The notes below the pieces were generated by a model that had not been told where the DNA came from, ran no database searches, and was given only the letters and a program-made list of their open reading frames with translations. The position numbers were made by a program, and so were the translations under genes. Shown piece by piece: positions 23,270-35,301 of a stretch of 64,000 nt of DNA; the stretch's first letter is position 1, and each line of letters opens with the position of its first letter. The stretch covers positions 21,640,846-21,704,845 of the forward strand of contig NC_088779.1 in the NCBI RefSeq assembly GCF_954871325.1. The letters run 5' to 3'. The DNA is from Gordionus sp. m RMFG-2023. Its lineage: Eukaryota > Nematomorpha > Gordioida > Chordodea > Parachordodidae.

Positions 23270-24545
23270 CGCCTTCAACGTTCATTGACAATAATCTAAC
23301 ACGTTCACTTTCAAAAAAAGGAACCATGTTCACGTTCGTTCAAAATTTTATGATAAATTTTTTTCTTAGTTTAATTTATATAAATAAATGTCATATTTTA
23401 ACACAATATATTAGCCATATTAAAAAATAATATAGTTTTATTTTGATGAAATAATTATAAATATAATATAGAGAATAAAAAAATGATATTTTTATTTATA
23501 AAAATTTTTCTTAATTTTTAATAGCAATTGTTTTTCAAAATTTTCATTTGATAGATAGGAACGCTTGTCAGTTAATACGGCATTAGCTATATTAAAAACG
23601 TGCTCAACAGGGACAGATGAGGGGATTGCTGTATTATACTTAAAAAACAACTCTTGTAACGCGGGGAATTTATCAAAAACATTTATTGTTTTGTCCTTCT
23701 CCTTTGCCTCAAAGTTATCCTCCTCCAATCCATCTTCTACTTCCGCGATATTTTTACAAAAATATTAAATTTATAGCATTTTTATATTGTGAATAATAAT
23801 ATAAAATTCTAAGTATAGTAGATTCAAAGAAATCATTTTTGTATTAAAACTTATATATCATATAAAAGTTATAAATTTATACTTCAAATTGTCTTCAACA
23901 ACTAAAATATAAAATTCTTGATTAAAATAGTAGTAATTAGATTATAATTTTAGAAAATCACATTAAAAATAAATTCTAAATGATATCAACCATTTTCTAT
24001 CTATGTATATAATATATGAAATTTAATGATTTTTACTTAGAACAATCTAAAATAAATTATTAACTGGTTACTTAGTTATATTATATCTTTTAAATTGGAT
24101 CTTAAAGATTTTGAAACTGATATAATATTTTTTGGGCATATTTTACATTTGGTAAGTATTAAATTTATTCCTTCAATATAGAATGTTACTGTAATATAAT
24201 ATTTGGGCCATGGTAATTCAAAATCAGATGATGATGATGAAATAATAATATCCATGCTTATGCTAATCTATTAAATTAAAATATAAACAATATTCAAATC
24301 AATAAATTATAATAATGGCTTGTTAAAAAATTGAAATGCGAAAAGGCACAACAGCTGATTAAAAAAATAAAACTTTTTCTTAAAAAATTCGGATTAATAT
24401 TAATTTTTCAAATAAATAAAAATAAAATGTTTTTGTAATTGAATGAATGTTAACGCGTTTATCAAAAAAAGGAACGCGTTCACGTTCAAAGTTCGTCACA
24501 TCATTTTTTTCAAAAAAACGAACTTCGTTATTGTTTCCTTAAAGT
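23270..24545 (-). mobile_element. hAT element remnant with GAACG-rich ends
   Basis: Both ends are rich in cacgttc/gaacg motifs next to tcaaaaaaaggaac (about 23280-23345 and 24450-24535). A hAT C-terminal domain lies on the minus strand just inside the left end. The remaining interior is AT-rich with no open frame. Exact termini and a target duplication could not be fixed. Confidence 0.5.
23492..23728 (-). pseudogene. hAT transposase C-terminal dimerisation domain
   Basis: The 78-residue frame contains FPALQELFFKYNTAIPSSVP, then VEHVFNIANAVLTDKRSYLS and NFEKQLLLK. This is the hAT C-terminal signature (S..VE..FS.A..VLT..R..L...NFE..LLL). The catalytic Glu of that motif is present as E in VEH. 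The usual Arg after it and Ser after Phe are replaced (VEHVFN). The upstream catalytic core is not recognisable, so this is a relic. Confidence 0.8.
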
Positions 24546-25395
24546 AGTCTACTCCAACTCGTTGAAAGTATAGTTTTGTTAATTAAGGGTCTGTTAAAAA
24601 ATTTAAATATTTTGAGGATACTCCATATTTTTATAGAGATAAGAGACAATCTTTTTATCTTCAAACGAAGGTAACAAATTAAATAATTGAAATTATTTAC
24701 TTGTTTAAATAATATATTAATAGTCATTATATTTTTAATAAAACATGAAAAAAAATCACTACTGACCAAATTTTTTAAAGAAAATTTTCCCCTTTTTCCC
24801 ATTGTTGTTTCGAATATTTAGTTTAATGAATTAAATCGTTCTTCGCTCTCAATTGATTTATTAGAAGCTGAATTAATGATAAAGCTGAATTTTCACATGA
24901 ATTGTAAAGAATTCGCAAAATTTATTTCTAAAGATAACAATATTTTAAATAAAATAGATTCTTTCAGAAAAATATTTAGAGATTTCCATTTGATTTTTTT
25001 ATATTTGACTTAATAAGTATGAAAAATGTTGGACTAAAAACTCAACTTGAGTCGTAGTTAAGCCGACTCGGCGAGTCGTTTAACAACACAAATAAAGATT
25101 GATAAATTTGTAATTCGATAAAACAAATTCACCAACACTAATATAAAATGTAATTGCCTTTGTTCGGCGTAATCCCGCTTTCTAAATTTTTTTTATCATT
25201 TTAATCATTGAAGGTCTCTCGAACTCAATTTTATAATATGGTAGGTCTAATTGCGAACCGAGCAAGTATGGATTAGAAAACCTGGGTTCTTAGAAAGAAA
25301 AATTTTGGACCCGAAGTTTAAAATTATGCAAACCAAAACTGACACCTCGAATTTAAAAAGGGTTTAGTGCATTTTATATTAAAAATAAATATATT
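24546..25395. other. AT-rich stretch; MITE end near 25092
   Basis: The minus-strand frame 24539-24802 has no known motif. At 25045-25092, aagccgactcggcgagtcg then tttaacaacac looks like one end of a TAGTGTTGTTAA-type element related to the copy at 58427. Confidence 0.35.
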
Positions 25396-25406
25396 TACAT
25401 ATTTAA

Positions 25407-25662
25407 AAATATAAATCAGAAACCGGAATGGGTACACGAGCTGGGCCGTATTTTATTTTTTTAAATATAACCGGACCGAGCCGGGTTTATAATTTTTTCT
25501 AAAAAAATAGCCGGGCCCTATATTTTAAAACTAAAAATTCTAAATAGTCATTATTAACTATCAAAATTAAAAATGAATACAATATATTACAAAAAAATCC
25601 GAGCCGGACCTGAAATTTTTTTAAAAGAAAAAATGGGTCTTGCAAATGATACCTCTGAAGTC
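25407..25662. repeat. CCGGGCC-family repeat
   Basis: The ends are cagaaaccgg on the left and gaagtctctg on the right, with GC-rich blocks such as ccgggccc and gagccggacc between A/T tracts. It is one of the near full-length but diverged copies. Confidence 0.55.
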
Positions 25663-25979
25663 TCTGGTAATTTTATATTCATAAAAATAAATCTTGAAAA
25701 ACGCATAGGTAATAGTAATTAATAGGAAAATCAATAAAATACGTGGAGAAAATAACAAGTTTATTCCACATCTATCTTTTAAAGCCAAAGTAATAATTTA
25801 TCAATGAATTTGCGCAAATTATCTAAATCAACAAAGCAAATGATGACATGTATTATAAATGTAAATAAAAATTAAAATTTGCTGGAATATAGATATACTC
25901 TATCAATTATTAAATGATAAAATTGAAAACTCTTGATCGCTTTCATATTATTTTAGGGTTGGTTAATTAAATCAAATTG

Positions 25980-26200
25980 GTTTAACTCTGAGATATGAAA
26001 CGGAACGTTCTGAAAACGTCCCGGGATCGGAACTTGGGGGAAATTATGGGAAGCTATGATTCTGGGAACATTCCGAAAAATAATATAAAAATGAGAAAAA
26101 AAAAATAAAGAACAATTTAGGACACACTCAAAAAATAAATGGACTGATCGTTGGTTATTAAGTTATCTTTTTTTTGAAAAAGATCGGAACGCCCGCCCCT
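25980..26200. mobile_element. hAT-like element end(s), GATCGGAACG motif
   Basis: The sequence gaacgttctgaaaacgtcc and gggatcggaac on the left and gatcggaacgcccgcccctg on the right look like subterminal and terminal parts of a small hAT element, since the terminus cag gggcgggcgttccgatc is a common hAT type. No transposase lies between them. Confidence 0.4.
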
Positions 26201-26361
26201 GTTTAAATTATTTTTTAGCCCACTTACTCTCTCCGCATGATTTTTTTTAAAAATTATCATGCCTTACATTTATCTAAAAATCTTGTTTAACCCACCTGTC
26301 CAATATCTAGAAATTATTCTATCGATTGGTTTATCTCTTATTTTATTTTAATGCATTCCTA

Positions 26362-26420
26362 CCAGAGACCTTCATGGGCCTTAATTTTTTGATCAAACTC
26401 GGCCCAGGCCTGCAATAGAA
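26362..26420. repeat. CCGGGCC-family repeat, short fragment
   Basis: Only the terminus cagagaccttcatgggcc and a ggcccaggcctgc block remain. Confidence 0.4.
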
Positions 26421-27029
26421 ATATTTTTAGACAGTTTTTAAATTTATTTTTATTATAAATTAAATTTTAAATATAAATCCACAACTTTATTATTTAAATA
26501 TAAAATTTGTAACCCGAGTTTAGGGAAAAAAAATTAATGTATTTAATCCCATTTTATTTTTAAATTAACTATTTACGAAAGTGAAACCGAAGGTATAACT
26601 TTTTGAATAGATATTAATATAGACTATAAGAAGATTATATAGATCCCACTTCCACTGAGTTTTTTAAAATATTATTAATAATATGTTTATTAGATATTTT
26701 AATCAGAGAATCTGTAACCCTAATAACGTCCACATCATCTACATGTCATTTAATAATGTTAGATGGAAAATATAAGAGATCCTTTTTAGAAATTCGCACA
26801 TCCTTATTTTAAAAATAGATGGATCACATGAGGTAAAAAATATTCGCATAATGTTTTTAGATCTAGCCAATTTAACTCAAAGATAAGAAACTAGACAAAT
26901 ATTTTATCTCCTTATATTGGGAAAGACCATTATATTAGCTTTGAAAATTCTATAAAATGCTTCGAACAATATAGAGTTCGAAGTATTATAAATAATTTTA
27001 AAATTACCAAATTTATAATTTTTTAAATA

Positions 27030-27215
27030 TAATTCTAATTTCCCATATCTGCTACGGAAGAAAGATTATTCAGTTTTGAAAATTTAATTAATAAACCTAG
27101 GCAGAGATTAAATGATATTTTATTTGAAAACGTTATTATATTTAAACATTATCCACTTTTTTACACATTTAAATGTGATTTATATGAATTTTTTTATGCT
27201 AACTATTATATTTTA
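27030..27215 (+). pseudogene. hAT transposase C-terminal remnant
   Basis: The + strand encodes PISATEERLFSFENLINKPR then QRLNDILFENVIIFKHYP. This is the hAT dimerisation signature with the catalytic Glu in EERLFS. Upstream sequence (26640-27030) is AT-rich with no continuous frame. It differs clearly from the copies at 23492 and 59734 and so represents another lineage. Confidence 0.7.
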
Positions 27216-27384
27216 TATTCTATAATAATAATTTGGTTATCGCTTATTTGAAAGGGGTATATTAATATTTTTTTAATTATTTTTATTTTAAAATTAATAA
27301 GGGATTGGTTGTTTTTATGATATAGTTTATTTTTTATGAGAAATGATAGATGAAATAGCTTATAAAATCATAGCATTATTATAA

Positions 27385-27515
27385 AAATAAGGGTCGATTT
27401 TTAAAAAATGTTTGCGTAATATTTTAGCCAAAAAATATTATGCAAGCCTGGAGATTTTGCTCATAGATGACAGGTTTGGGCCTCTCGCAAGCAATATTTT
27501 TTTTTCAACCTACTA
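27385..27515. repeat. TAGTGTTGTTAA-family MITE, internal fragment
   Basis: It carries gggtcgatttttaaaaaatg, attttagcc, then atgcaagcctggagattttg and ctcatagatgacag, all core blocks of this family. Terminal parts are missing. Confidence 0.5.
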
Positions 27516-27859
27516 TTATGGGGCTGCAAAATGTATGTTCTGCTCCAAATCGGCATTTACTTAATTAGAAATGAAAAGTGTTTTCAACAATTTGTGCCCA
27601 AATATTCCTAATTGATTAAAAATAATACAACTAATTTTTTTAGCTAAGGAATCTCATATACTCTCATAATAATCCATAGTTAGAATTATAATCTAAAATA
27701 TATTAGAAAAATTTATGAATAAATATCTAAGTTTACATTTGATTTAATCAGCACCATGCCGAGACTTTTGACGGCCCAGGGCATTGATTCTTATAAGCAG
27801 TGAGATATGGTAGCAATTTATCTATATTTAAAAAATTTTCGTATTCTGAAGAGCTTACC

Positions 27860-28160
27860 AATTGCCCACTAGTCCGGCTCATTTAAAAGATTTTTTTTGG
27901 GCTCGGCCAGGGCTTATATTTTCAGGCCCGGCCCGCCTGAATTTTTAAAAAAATTCTTTTTATGCCCCAAGATTTTTTAAAAAAAATATAATATTTATTT
28001 TTAATTTTTATAGATATAATAGGCGATTTAAAATATTTGGTTTTAAAATATACGGGTCCCGGATATTAAAAAATTTTTTTAGGCATGGCCTGGGTATATT
28101 TAAAAAATTAAAATATGTCCCGGCTCGGGTTAAGGCCAGTCCTGCAGGTCTCTGGTTTAG
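27860..28160. repeat. CCGGGCC-family repeat
   Basis: It runs from tagtccggctc to tcctgcaggtctctgg, with ggcccggcccgcctg in the middle. The minus-strand frame at 28008-28232 overlaps it and is not a gene. Confidence 0.55.
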
Positions 28161-28244
28161 ATATATTGTATACATTTGGAGTAGGGGGGTTATTAGCTTA
28201 AGATGATATTTACGAGAACAGACAAGTTTCACTTCCCATCACTT

Positions 28245-28440
28245 GGTTATGCGTAGTATTGTGTTATTTGTTAAATGGACCGATTTATCCAAATTTAAAT
28301 GTTAGCCAAAATAATATTACGTAACCCTCGAGATTTCTTCAATAGATGCCCAAATTTTTCTGCCACCTATGAGCGAAATCTCCAAGCTTCCCTAAAATGG
28401 GGAAAATATAAATCGAACTGTTTAATATTATTAGTTACGT
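28245..28440. mobile_element. TAGTGTTGTTAA-family MITE, diverged copy
   Basis: It starts near tagtattgtgtta and carries ttagccaaaataatatta, ctgccacctatgagcgaaat and ctccaagctt. The right end near cgaactgtttaatatta is eroded. Confidence 0.45.
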
Positions 28441-29017
28441 GCCTCTGACATCAGGAAAACTTTTCGTATAATTTTAACGGGGGGGGGGTCAATTTTTTGA
28501 AAAATCATAGCGGATTGAGCAAAAAATTTAACGGGCAAGATGTGTAGCTTTATGGATCTCTAATTAGCATACATTTTTTCGAAAATTTACCCAACCTAAT
28601 TAAATTTTAAAAAGTATACGTAAGCATTTTATTCTAATTAATAATTTATTTATTTTTTGGAATTTTATTTTGTAACTATCATCATCTTTCTTGAAATTGT
28701 TTTTGAATTCAAATTGTTTATTTATTTAATTTCAAATATTAAAAAAAAAAATTTTATAATATTATTATATAAATAAAAAAAAATTAAAAAATATACGAGA
28801 TGAAATGAGTTATTTTTCCAAAATTCGAAAGAAGGAATATATGTATTCTCAATTGACGTCGAATAGAGTAATTAAAAGCTTTACAAAAATTTTTTTTACT
28901 AGAATTGTTTTTGTAATATTATTATCAAAAATCATTAAAATTTCAAAATCAAATTTTTTTTCAATTTCAAAAACAAAAAGATTATTTCAAAGATTTAATT
29001 ATTATTTCCTCATTTAG
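28441..29017. other. Upstream flank of zinc-finger exon
   Basis: It contains a G9 run near 28481 and very A/T-rich DNA. The frame 28805-29017 is low-complexity and shows no motif. It ends at the putative splice acceptor (29016-29017) of the next exon and is more likely intron than exon. Confidence 0.4.
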
Positions 29018-31089
29018 GAAGATGAATAAATCGGAGAATATTTCTTTGAATAAAATGTCACCGCACAATAGGTTAAAATGCAATCTTTGTCCTAGAACAT
29101 TTTCCAATGCTTTTCATCTTAATCAACATTTGCGAATTCATTTAGGAGTCAAGCCCTACTGTTGCCTCATATGCTCAAAAAGATTTACACAAATGTCTCA
29201 TCTAACCCAACACACAAGGGTGCACACTGGTGATAGACCCTATATTTGCAATATCGCCACTTGCAAAAAAAGATTCTCTCAAGTGGCCAGTCTCTTATTC
29301 CATTCTAAGTGTCATCAAAAAGGTTAATAATTAATAAATATATATAAAGAAAAGAAAATCAAAAAATATTAGCAAATTTTAATTAAAATATTATAATGGT
29401 ATTGTAGCATTTAATTTAGTAATTTCAAAAGTATAAAGTAGAGATCGGCATTGCATAGACGGGCTAAAAATCGGACTTGGGCTATGAATTATAAGGGTCG
29501 GGCTAAAAAAAATTTTATTTGTCTAATGTTAAGTATCTGTTTAAACTTGTTCAGTATTTAAAATCTGTAGATTATTTTTAAATTTTAATCGTATTATTTA
29601 AAAATTTAATCGTATTATTTCAAACTTTAATTGTATCATTTTTTTTTTAAAATTTAATCGTATTATTTCAAACTTTAATTGTATCATTTTTTTTAAAAAA
29701 ATTTTAAACTTTTTATGATATGGAAGGTAATGAATGAAATATATTTTACTTTATAAATTTAAAATGACAATAAAACTTTCACATTTATCCGAGAATTCTT
29801 ACTTAACCGGTTTGCATTTATAAGATATTTAACTTTTTTCAAGCAATATTCTCAAAATGGCTTATTTATTTCGTACTAAGGGATTATGCACTTAACCGAT
29901 CATATTTAAAAGGTTTAATCTGGGATAATATATATTGACATATGTGGTATTGGGATGTGGATTTCATGTGGATACGGAATCTGCCAATTTTAAATTATTT
30001 ATCTAGGGCAAATTTTTTAAAATTGAAAAATCTGATTTGACCGGAAAGTATATGCATTGTAACAACATTTAGACAATTTTAGCAAGAAACTTTCTTGTAT
30101 TTTTAATTTAAAAAAAATTAATACATAAAGTATGTTCAAAAGTTCGTACCAAAAATCTTTGAAATAGGGTACTCTAGACATACTGGAATACATTTCGGTA
30201 TAATCAGAAATTTTAAATGACGATAGCATAATATTATGTCTGATATAAAAAATAATCTGTAAAAAAAATAATACTCTTATTTAAACATATTAAATAAGCC
30301 TTAGAAAATAATCTTATATATATTCTTTATTCTTAAAAAGATTTACCCTTCAAATGCAACAGTTGCTACAAATGTTTTCCGGGGGAAGATAAGTTGAAAG
30401 AACATATTTATTCTCATTTTTATTCTAAGCATTTGAGGATTTATATATGTACAGAATGCGGAATGTCCTATTCCGAAATCACGAAACTCAAGGAGCACAT
30501 GCTTAAACATTCGCGACAACCAAAATTGCTAAGCAATAAAAAAAATGTAAATAAATATATTCGTAAACCTAAAGATACCACATCTAACATGCATAATTTA
30601 TCCCTTCCTTCATCATCAGAATCCGATGAAGTAAACAAAATTAAAATTAACGCTAAATCGCAAGATAAAATCGCCACATTTCCCGTACAAAGTTATGAAA
30701 GAACACATGTTAACAACTTAAATACTAATCCAAGTAACCACACAGAATTTAACTACCAAGCCTTATGTATCAAATACGAATGGGGATGGGGAGATTTTAT
30801 CTCCTTGAACAACACTTTCCATGTCAAATCAGGAAATTCTCCCTGTATGACTAAATCAAAAACATCTAGAATTATTGATGAACCATTAGAAATGCAGGAG
30901 ATGAGACCTAGTGTAATAAAAGAAGTCAAAGGAGACGCTAATCCCTTTACAATATCATGGACTCGAGCTGAAGATAATTCGTTTAGGGGTCGCGAAAACT
31001 CATTAAATATCGTTCAAACTGCATTTAAACAAAATTTCACCAGAGAATCTATAATAAAAAAAATGTACCCTTATAAAGAATATCCATAA
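29018..31089 (+). CDS. C2H2 zinc-finger transcription factor, LIN-29/rotund/ZNF362 type
   Basis: Probable nuclear sequence-specific DNA-binding regulator. Two exons are supported, 29018-29322 and 30341-31089, joined by a 1,018-bp GT-AG intron with matching phase. Five fingers are seen: CNLCPRTF..HLRIH, CLICSKRFTQMSHLTQHTRVH with the linker TGDRPY, CNIATCKKRFSQ with HSKCH, CNSCYKCFPGEDKLKEH, and CTECGMSYSEITKLKEHMLKH. The fourth finger's CNSCYKCF and the long SKHLRIYIC link to the fifth are diagnostic of the LIN-29/rotund/squeeze/ZNF362/ZNF384 family, whose members control developmental timing, limb and neural fates. The tail after the fingers is unique, Ser/Asn-rich, and ends at 31089. The first exon begins after a splice acceptor (ttcctcatttag) in mid-protein, though ATG 29022 could serve. 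N-terminal exons were not found. Confidence 0.88.
29323..30340 (+). other. Intron of the zinc-finger gene
   Basis: It holds a small CCGGGCC-like fragment near 29455-29510 and a short tandem (about 60 bp) of tttaatcgtattatttcaaac and tttaattgtatca near 29575-29690. The minus-strand frame 30017-30229 has no motif. Confidence 0.6.
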
Positions 31090-31716
31090 CTTAGTATATA
31101 TTATGTATATATAATACATTTAATCATATTTCAATATTGGGAAAATATTTTATTTTAAAAAAAATTTAATTATTTGACGAATATTAATTTTATTATAATA
31201 CTATATAACGAATTTAGTATATTAAAATAAAAATTATATATAATATTATACTTACTCGAAAAATCTGATTGGGTTTTAATTTATTTAGTAGATCTGTAAG
31301 GAAGACAAGGCTATATAAACCTTTTAGCCTGACAAACCATTTTAGTTTAAAATCAAAGATACTAATCGCTCGAAGGTCAGGTCGGGCTTGGACATAATTT
31401 TAAAACCTAGGGCCATATTTGGGCCTAAAACATAAAAAGAATTGGACAGAGCCTTAGATATAAATAAAAATTTGGATTGGGAATTAAAAATGAATTAAAA
31501 TATCGGGGTAAGTTCTGACCAAAAAAAATTAAAATTGAAAAGCTATAACATAGGGTCGAACTACTTATGTAACCCTCATTGTATAATTTTGGTTCTCAAA
31601 GGCTTTAGTCAAAGTCCTATAATTTGAGAGGGAGAATTTAATGTTTTTGTCGGACTTTAACATTTTGTCAATCAAAAATCTTCAAAGATTTATTATCTTT
31701 AATGATAGAAGTATCA
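31090..31716. other. Downstream flank, weak repeat fragment
   Basis: A possible poly(A) signal aataaa lies near 31226. A faint CCGGGCC-like patch (gtcaggtcgggcttgg) lies at 31375-31460. No gene is seen. Confidence 0.4.
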
Positions 31717-31920
31717 AGTTATTTCCTGCAGGCCCGGACCCATTTTAATTTTTTTTACTATACCCGGGCTGGGCCTGAAAATTTTTTTAAAAAAAATATC
31801 CGGGCCGGGCTGTATATTTTAATACCAAATATTTGAAATTGCCATTATTACTTATAAAAATCTAAAATAAATATAATATATTAAAAAAATCCGGGTTGGG
31901 CCGTTCCGTGCAAATGGTTT
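31717..31920. repeat. CCGGGCC-family repeat
   Basis: It begins cctgcaggcccggaccc and ends gggccgttccgtgcaaatgg, with ccgggccgggctg in the middle. The outermost bases of both ends are missing. Confidence 0.6.
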
Positions 31921-32735
31921 TTATTAAAATTTTGAGTTAAATCCTTAAAAAAGATTTTATTATTACGAAATATTCGAATTATTTGAAATCAATTATTATT
32001 TGTCGAAATTTGATTTCAAATAATTAATATTCGTTGTGAGGTCTAGTGCTAACCATTGATATTTGACATAGAATTTGTTTAATTTTGAACAGCTTAATAT
32101 TCACCAATCATTTTGCGATCTTTTCCGAATATTATTATCAAAAATTTGTTATTATCAGAGTTATTAAAGTATCTAGAAACTATTTTAGATAAATAGTTTT
32201 GATACTTTTTAGATAATTTTGGTATAATTTTATTTTGCGTTTTTTTTTAAAATATCAAAAATGATAATATTACATTTTGACAATATCAGTAAATATTCAA
32301 ATAAAGTAACCCATGACCGAAAAAAAATAATATTTGAATTAAATTCATTAAATATTATGTCCGAGTTTATTTCATTACAAAAATAAACCAGACAAATTTT
32401 ATTCTACGCAATGGATGAACGAACAATATGGTAAATTTTCAATGTTATTTAATGATCTATCAAAGTTTCCAACTGATTGTATAAACAGATAACCTGTGAA
32501 AAATAATAAAAACATGAGATTTTTTTTCCAGTACCCTTTAGTGGATATGAATAATGATATAAATTTTGGTACTCTTATATTTTGAATAATTTTTTTAAAA
32601 ATTAGTGTCAGGATTTTAGTATATTTGAAGATCATCTCAAATAAAGTTGTATTCATAAAGTATAACAACACTATGGCTCTGCCATCAAGTTCCTCGATAG
32701 AAAGACTTTTTTTTAGTAGAACTAAACCATGCCCG
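31921..32735. other. AT-rich stretch, nothing recognised
   Basis: Several ttatttgaaatc/gatttcaaataa inverted pieces occur near 31975-32030. The minus-strand frame 32399-32671 has no motif. Confidence 0.4.
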
Positions 32736-32737
32736 GA

Positions 32738-32952
32738 CTTTTTTGAAATATATTACAATTATTTTTAATTTTGCGAATAATGGCCGGGATTTAAAATATT
32801 TGGTTTGAAAGTATATGGCCCGGCCCGACTAGGGTATTTTTTTTAAAAAAAAAGATTAGTCAGGGCCGTATATCTAAAACATTTTTTTAGGCCCGGTCCG
32901 AATATATTTAAATAAATTAAAATACGGTCCGGTTACCCGGCCGGACCTGTAA
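32738..32952. repeat. CCGGGCC-family repeat
   Basis: It runs from aaaccatgcccggac to cccggccggacctg, with cggcccgactagg in the middle. Confidence 0.55.
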
Positions 32953-33303
32953 CTAAAAATATAAAAAAACGGTGGAGGGGGATTAAAAAATTATTCTGTC
33001 AGGGATAGAACCAAGGATGGAGATAAAATAAGATCTACATATCTCAAAAGATATTTTTTGTCTGAGATATAAATTTTCTTTAAGATCTTCAGATTGTTTT
33101 TAACTTTTTACATAAAGTTTATAAAAATAGAATTGCATCTACATTTTCTAATTACCAATATTTGTTACGTTTGAATAATTAATTACATATTTTATATGTA
33201 GATGAGATATCAATTCAATAAATTTTTTCAGCTCACTTCAAAATTTAAATTTTAACAAAAGAATCTTAAATTAGGCATTATGCACACCTTACATTATTCT
33301 AAT

Positions 33304-33642
33304 TAGTGATCTGCATCGGCCCTAATTTTCCAAGCCCGGCTCGACCCGAAATTTTTTAAAAGTTTTGCCGGCCCGGCCCAAACTAGAATTTTTTTAAATA
33401 GAGAAATTAATTTTTATAATTACTCAAAATAAAAGACATATGTTATATGTCGTTTAGTTTCAATAAATAAAATCAAATATTTTTATTTTACATAAAAAAT
33501 TCAATAAAAAATTGATAAATTTAGATATATTTAAAAAAAATTCCAAGGTCCGACCCGACCCGGCCCGAATTTTTTAAAAATATTAGACCCGGCCCGGCCC
33601 AAACCCGATTATTTTAAAAAAATTAGGCCTTGCAGATCTCTA
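33304..33642. mobile_element. TAGTGATCTGCA-type MITE with perfect 8-bp TSD
   Basis: The ends are tagtgatctgcatcggcc and ggccttgcagatctcta, flanked by attctaat at 33296-33303 and 33643-33650. The 339-bp element has GC-rich blocks (gcccggcccaaac, gacccggcccg) around an AT-rich middle. It shares that layout with the CCGGGCC family and may be a sister family. The 8-bp duplication points to a hAT transposase. Confidence 0.85.
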
Positions 33643-34079
33643 ATTCTAATATTCTTTAAAATTGTATTGTTTTACATTTATAAACATTATAAAAGATTAA
33701 TTGATCATTGTGGATGTGGACTATAGTCTCGCAAAGTTTTTTTTAACTTACAATACCTTTTATGTTAATGTTGTATAAAATATTTAACGTTCTTTAAAAT
33801 TTAAACAAAATAGAATACTTTCAAAATCAAAGCAATTTAACAGCTATTCCTAAACATTTATGACTGACATTGGACAAATATAAAAGAATCGTATAATCTC
33901 TTATAATTTCAGCTTTTGAATATTTTTACGAGAACTGAACTATATTATAATTATTAATAGCCTAAGGTCATTTCCAAACAAAATGTTTTTTAAAAGTGTT
34001 TTCAGGGGCTTGGTTTTGGCAAAATATTTTACTTCCAAACAACGAATCATTTTTATTTTGCTGCTGATATTTTATATTA

Positions 34080-34229
34080 CAAAATATTTTAAAGCCTCAA
34101 CATTTGGCAAATAGAGGTACTTTCTGCCACCTATGAGCAAAATCTTCAGGCTTAAATAATACTATTTTGGCTAAAATCTTAATCGGGCCATTTTTAAAAA
34201 TTGTCCCAAATCGGGTTTAACAACACTAC
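34080..34229. repeat. TAGTGTTGTTAA-family MITE, right part
   Basis: It carries ctgccacctatgagcaaaat, tattttggctaaaatctt, a ggccatttttaaaaattg block and the end gggtttaacaacacta. The left end is not recognisable. Confidence 0.55.
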
Positions 34230-35301
34230 ACATAGCTGTAATAACTAATTTTCAAGGTTTTTTTTTGTTATATAATTGTTTATAATATTTCAGTAAATAT
34301 ATGTAAGTTGTATAAAATTTATATAAAATTATTAAAAATATTTCAATAACAACATATCTGCCATACGCGAAGGTTTGTAATTGTTCTAAGATATTCTTGG
34401 ATAAATATAATATCTGATCTGCTAAATAATCATTTCTATAATAATGATCAAGGAGTTATCATAATTTCCTTAAATTCATTCAATATCTTATTTTAATTTA
34501 ATGACAGAAATGTAAATAAATATATTTATATCAAATAATGATGCTTAATTAATTAAAAAATCCGTTACATTAAGAGATGTTTAGTAAACTCAACAAGATA
34601 TGATGCAATATCAAACTATTTTACCTTTTAGCATAAAAAATTCACAATTCTAATAATTTATTTGAGTAAGCTTGTTTAAAATGATTGCATAATATAATAT
34701 TAAAAAACACTTATTTACTTCAATCATATAATAAAACAACATTTTATCTTTAAAAAATATCAACATAGTTTAATATTAAAAAAAATAAATGAAAAAAATC
34801 TTATGCATTAAAAAACGTTTGTGTTTGGTAGAATACATCTATTAAGCTTTATTTGTTTTTTTCGGTTTGAAAAAACGATGTTTTTAAATGGCTCCTAACT
34901 CTGCATTCGCAGTTGGCGCGAATTCGTGGCGAAGTATACAAAATATGATATAAACATAACAATTTTTTCAATTATGAATGCAGGGTAATGCGTTTTATTT
35001 ATTATTAAAATGTTTTGCTCAAATAGAAGATATTTTTAGCTACACTCAAATTAAATTTATTAATTACTAGACCGTTTTTCTTATCTCCCAATCGGCGCCA
35101 TGTAGTATAGCATATAATATATATTAGCGGCAATGTGTTTTTCCGGCATTGTATTTTTCAATATTAAAGCGCGTTTTTTTTAAATTTGAAGATCTGATTT
35201 TACCGGAAATGTATTTCGGCTTGTTTAGAATACCTTATAAATTGTTGACAATTTTGCCATGAACCTTTGAGTAAAACACATTGACGCTAACATATATAAA
35301 T
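34230..35301. other. AT-rich stretch, nothing recognised
   Basis: No open frame with motifs and no repeat matching the families in this window were found. A less AT-rich patch at 34895-34930 (gcattcgcagttggcgcgaa) has no recognisable partner. Confidence 0.4.

Noticed and set aside
24539-24802. Minus-strand frame of 87 residues
   Set aside because: No motif; length is within what AT-rich DNA gives by chance.
28805-29017. 70-residue frame just before the zinc-finger exon
   Set aside because: Low complexity, Lys/Phe/Ile-rich from base composition, and separated from the finger exon by a stop and a good acceptor site.
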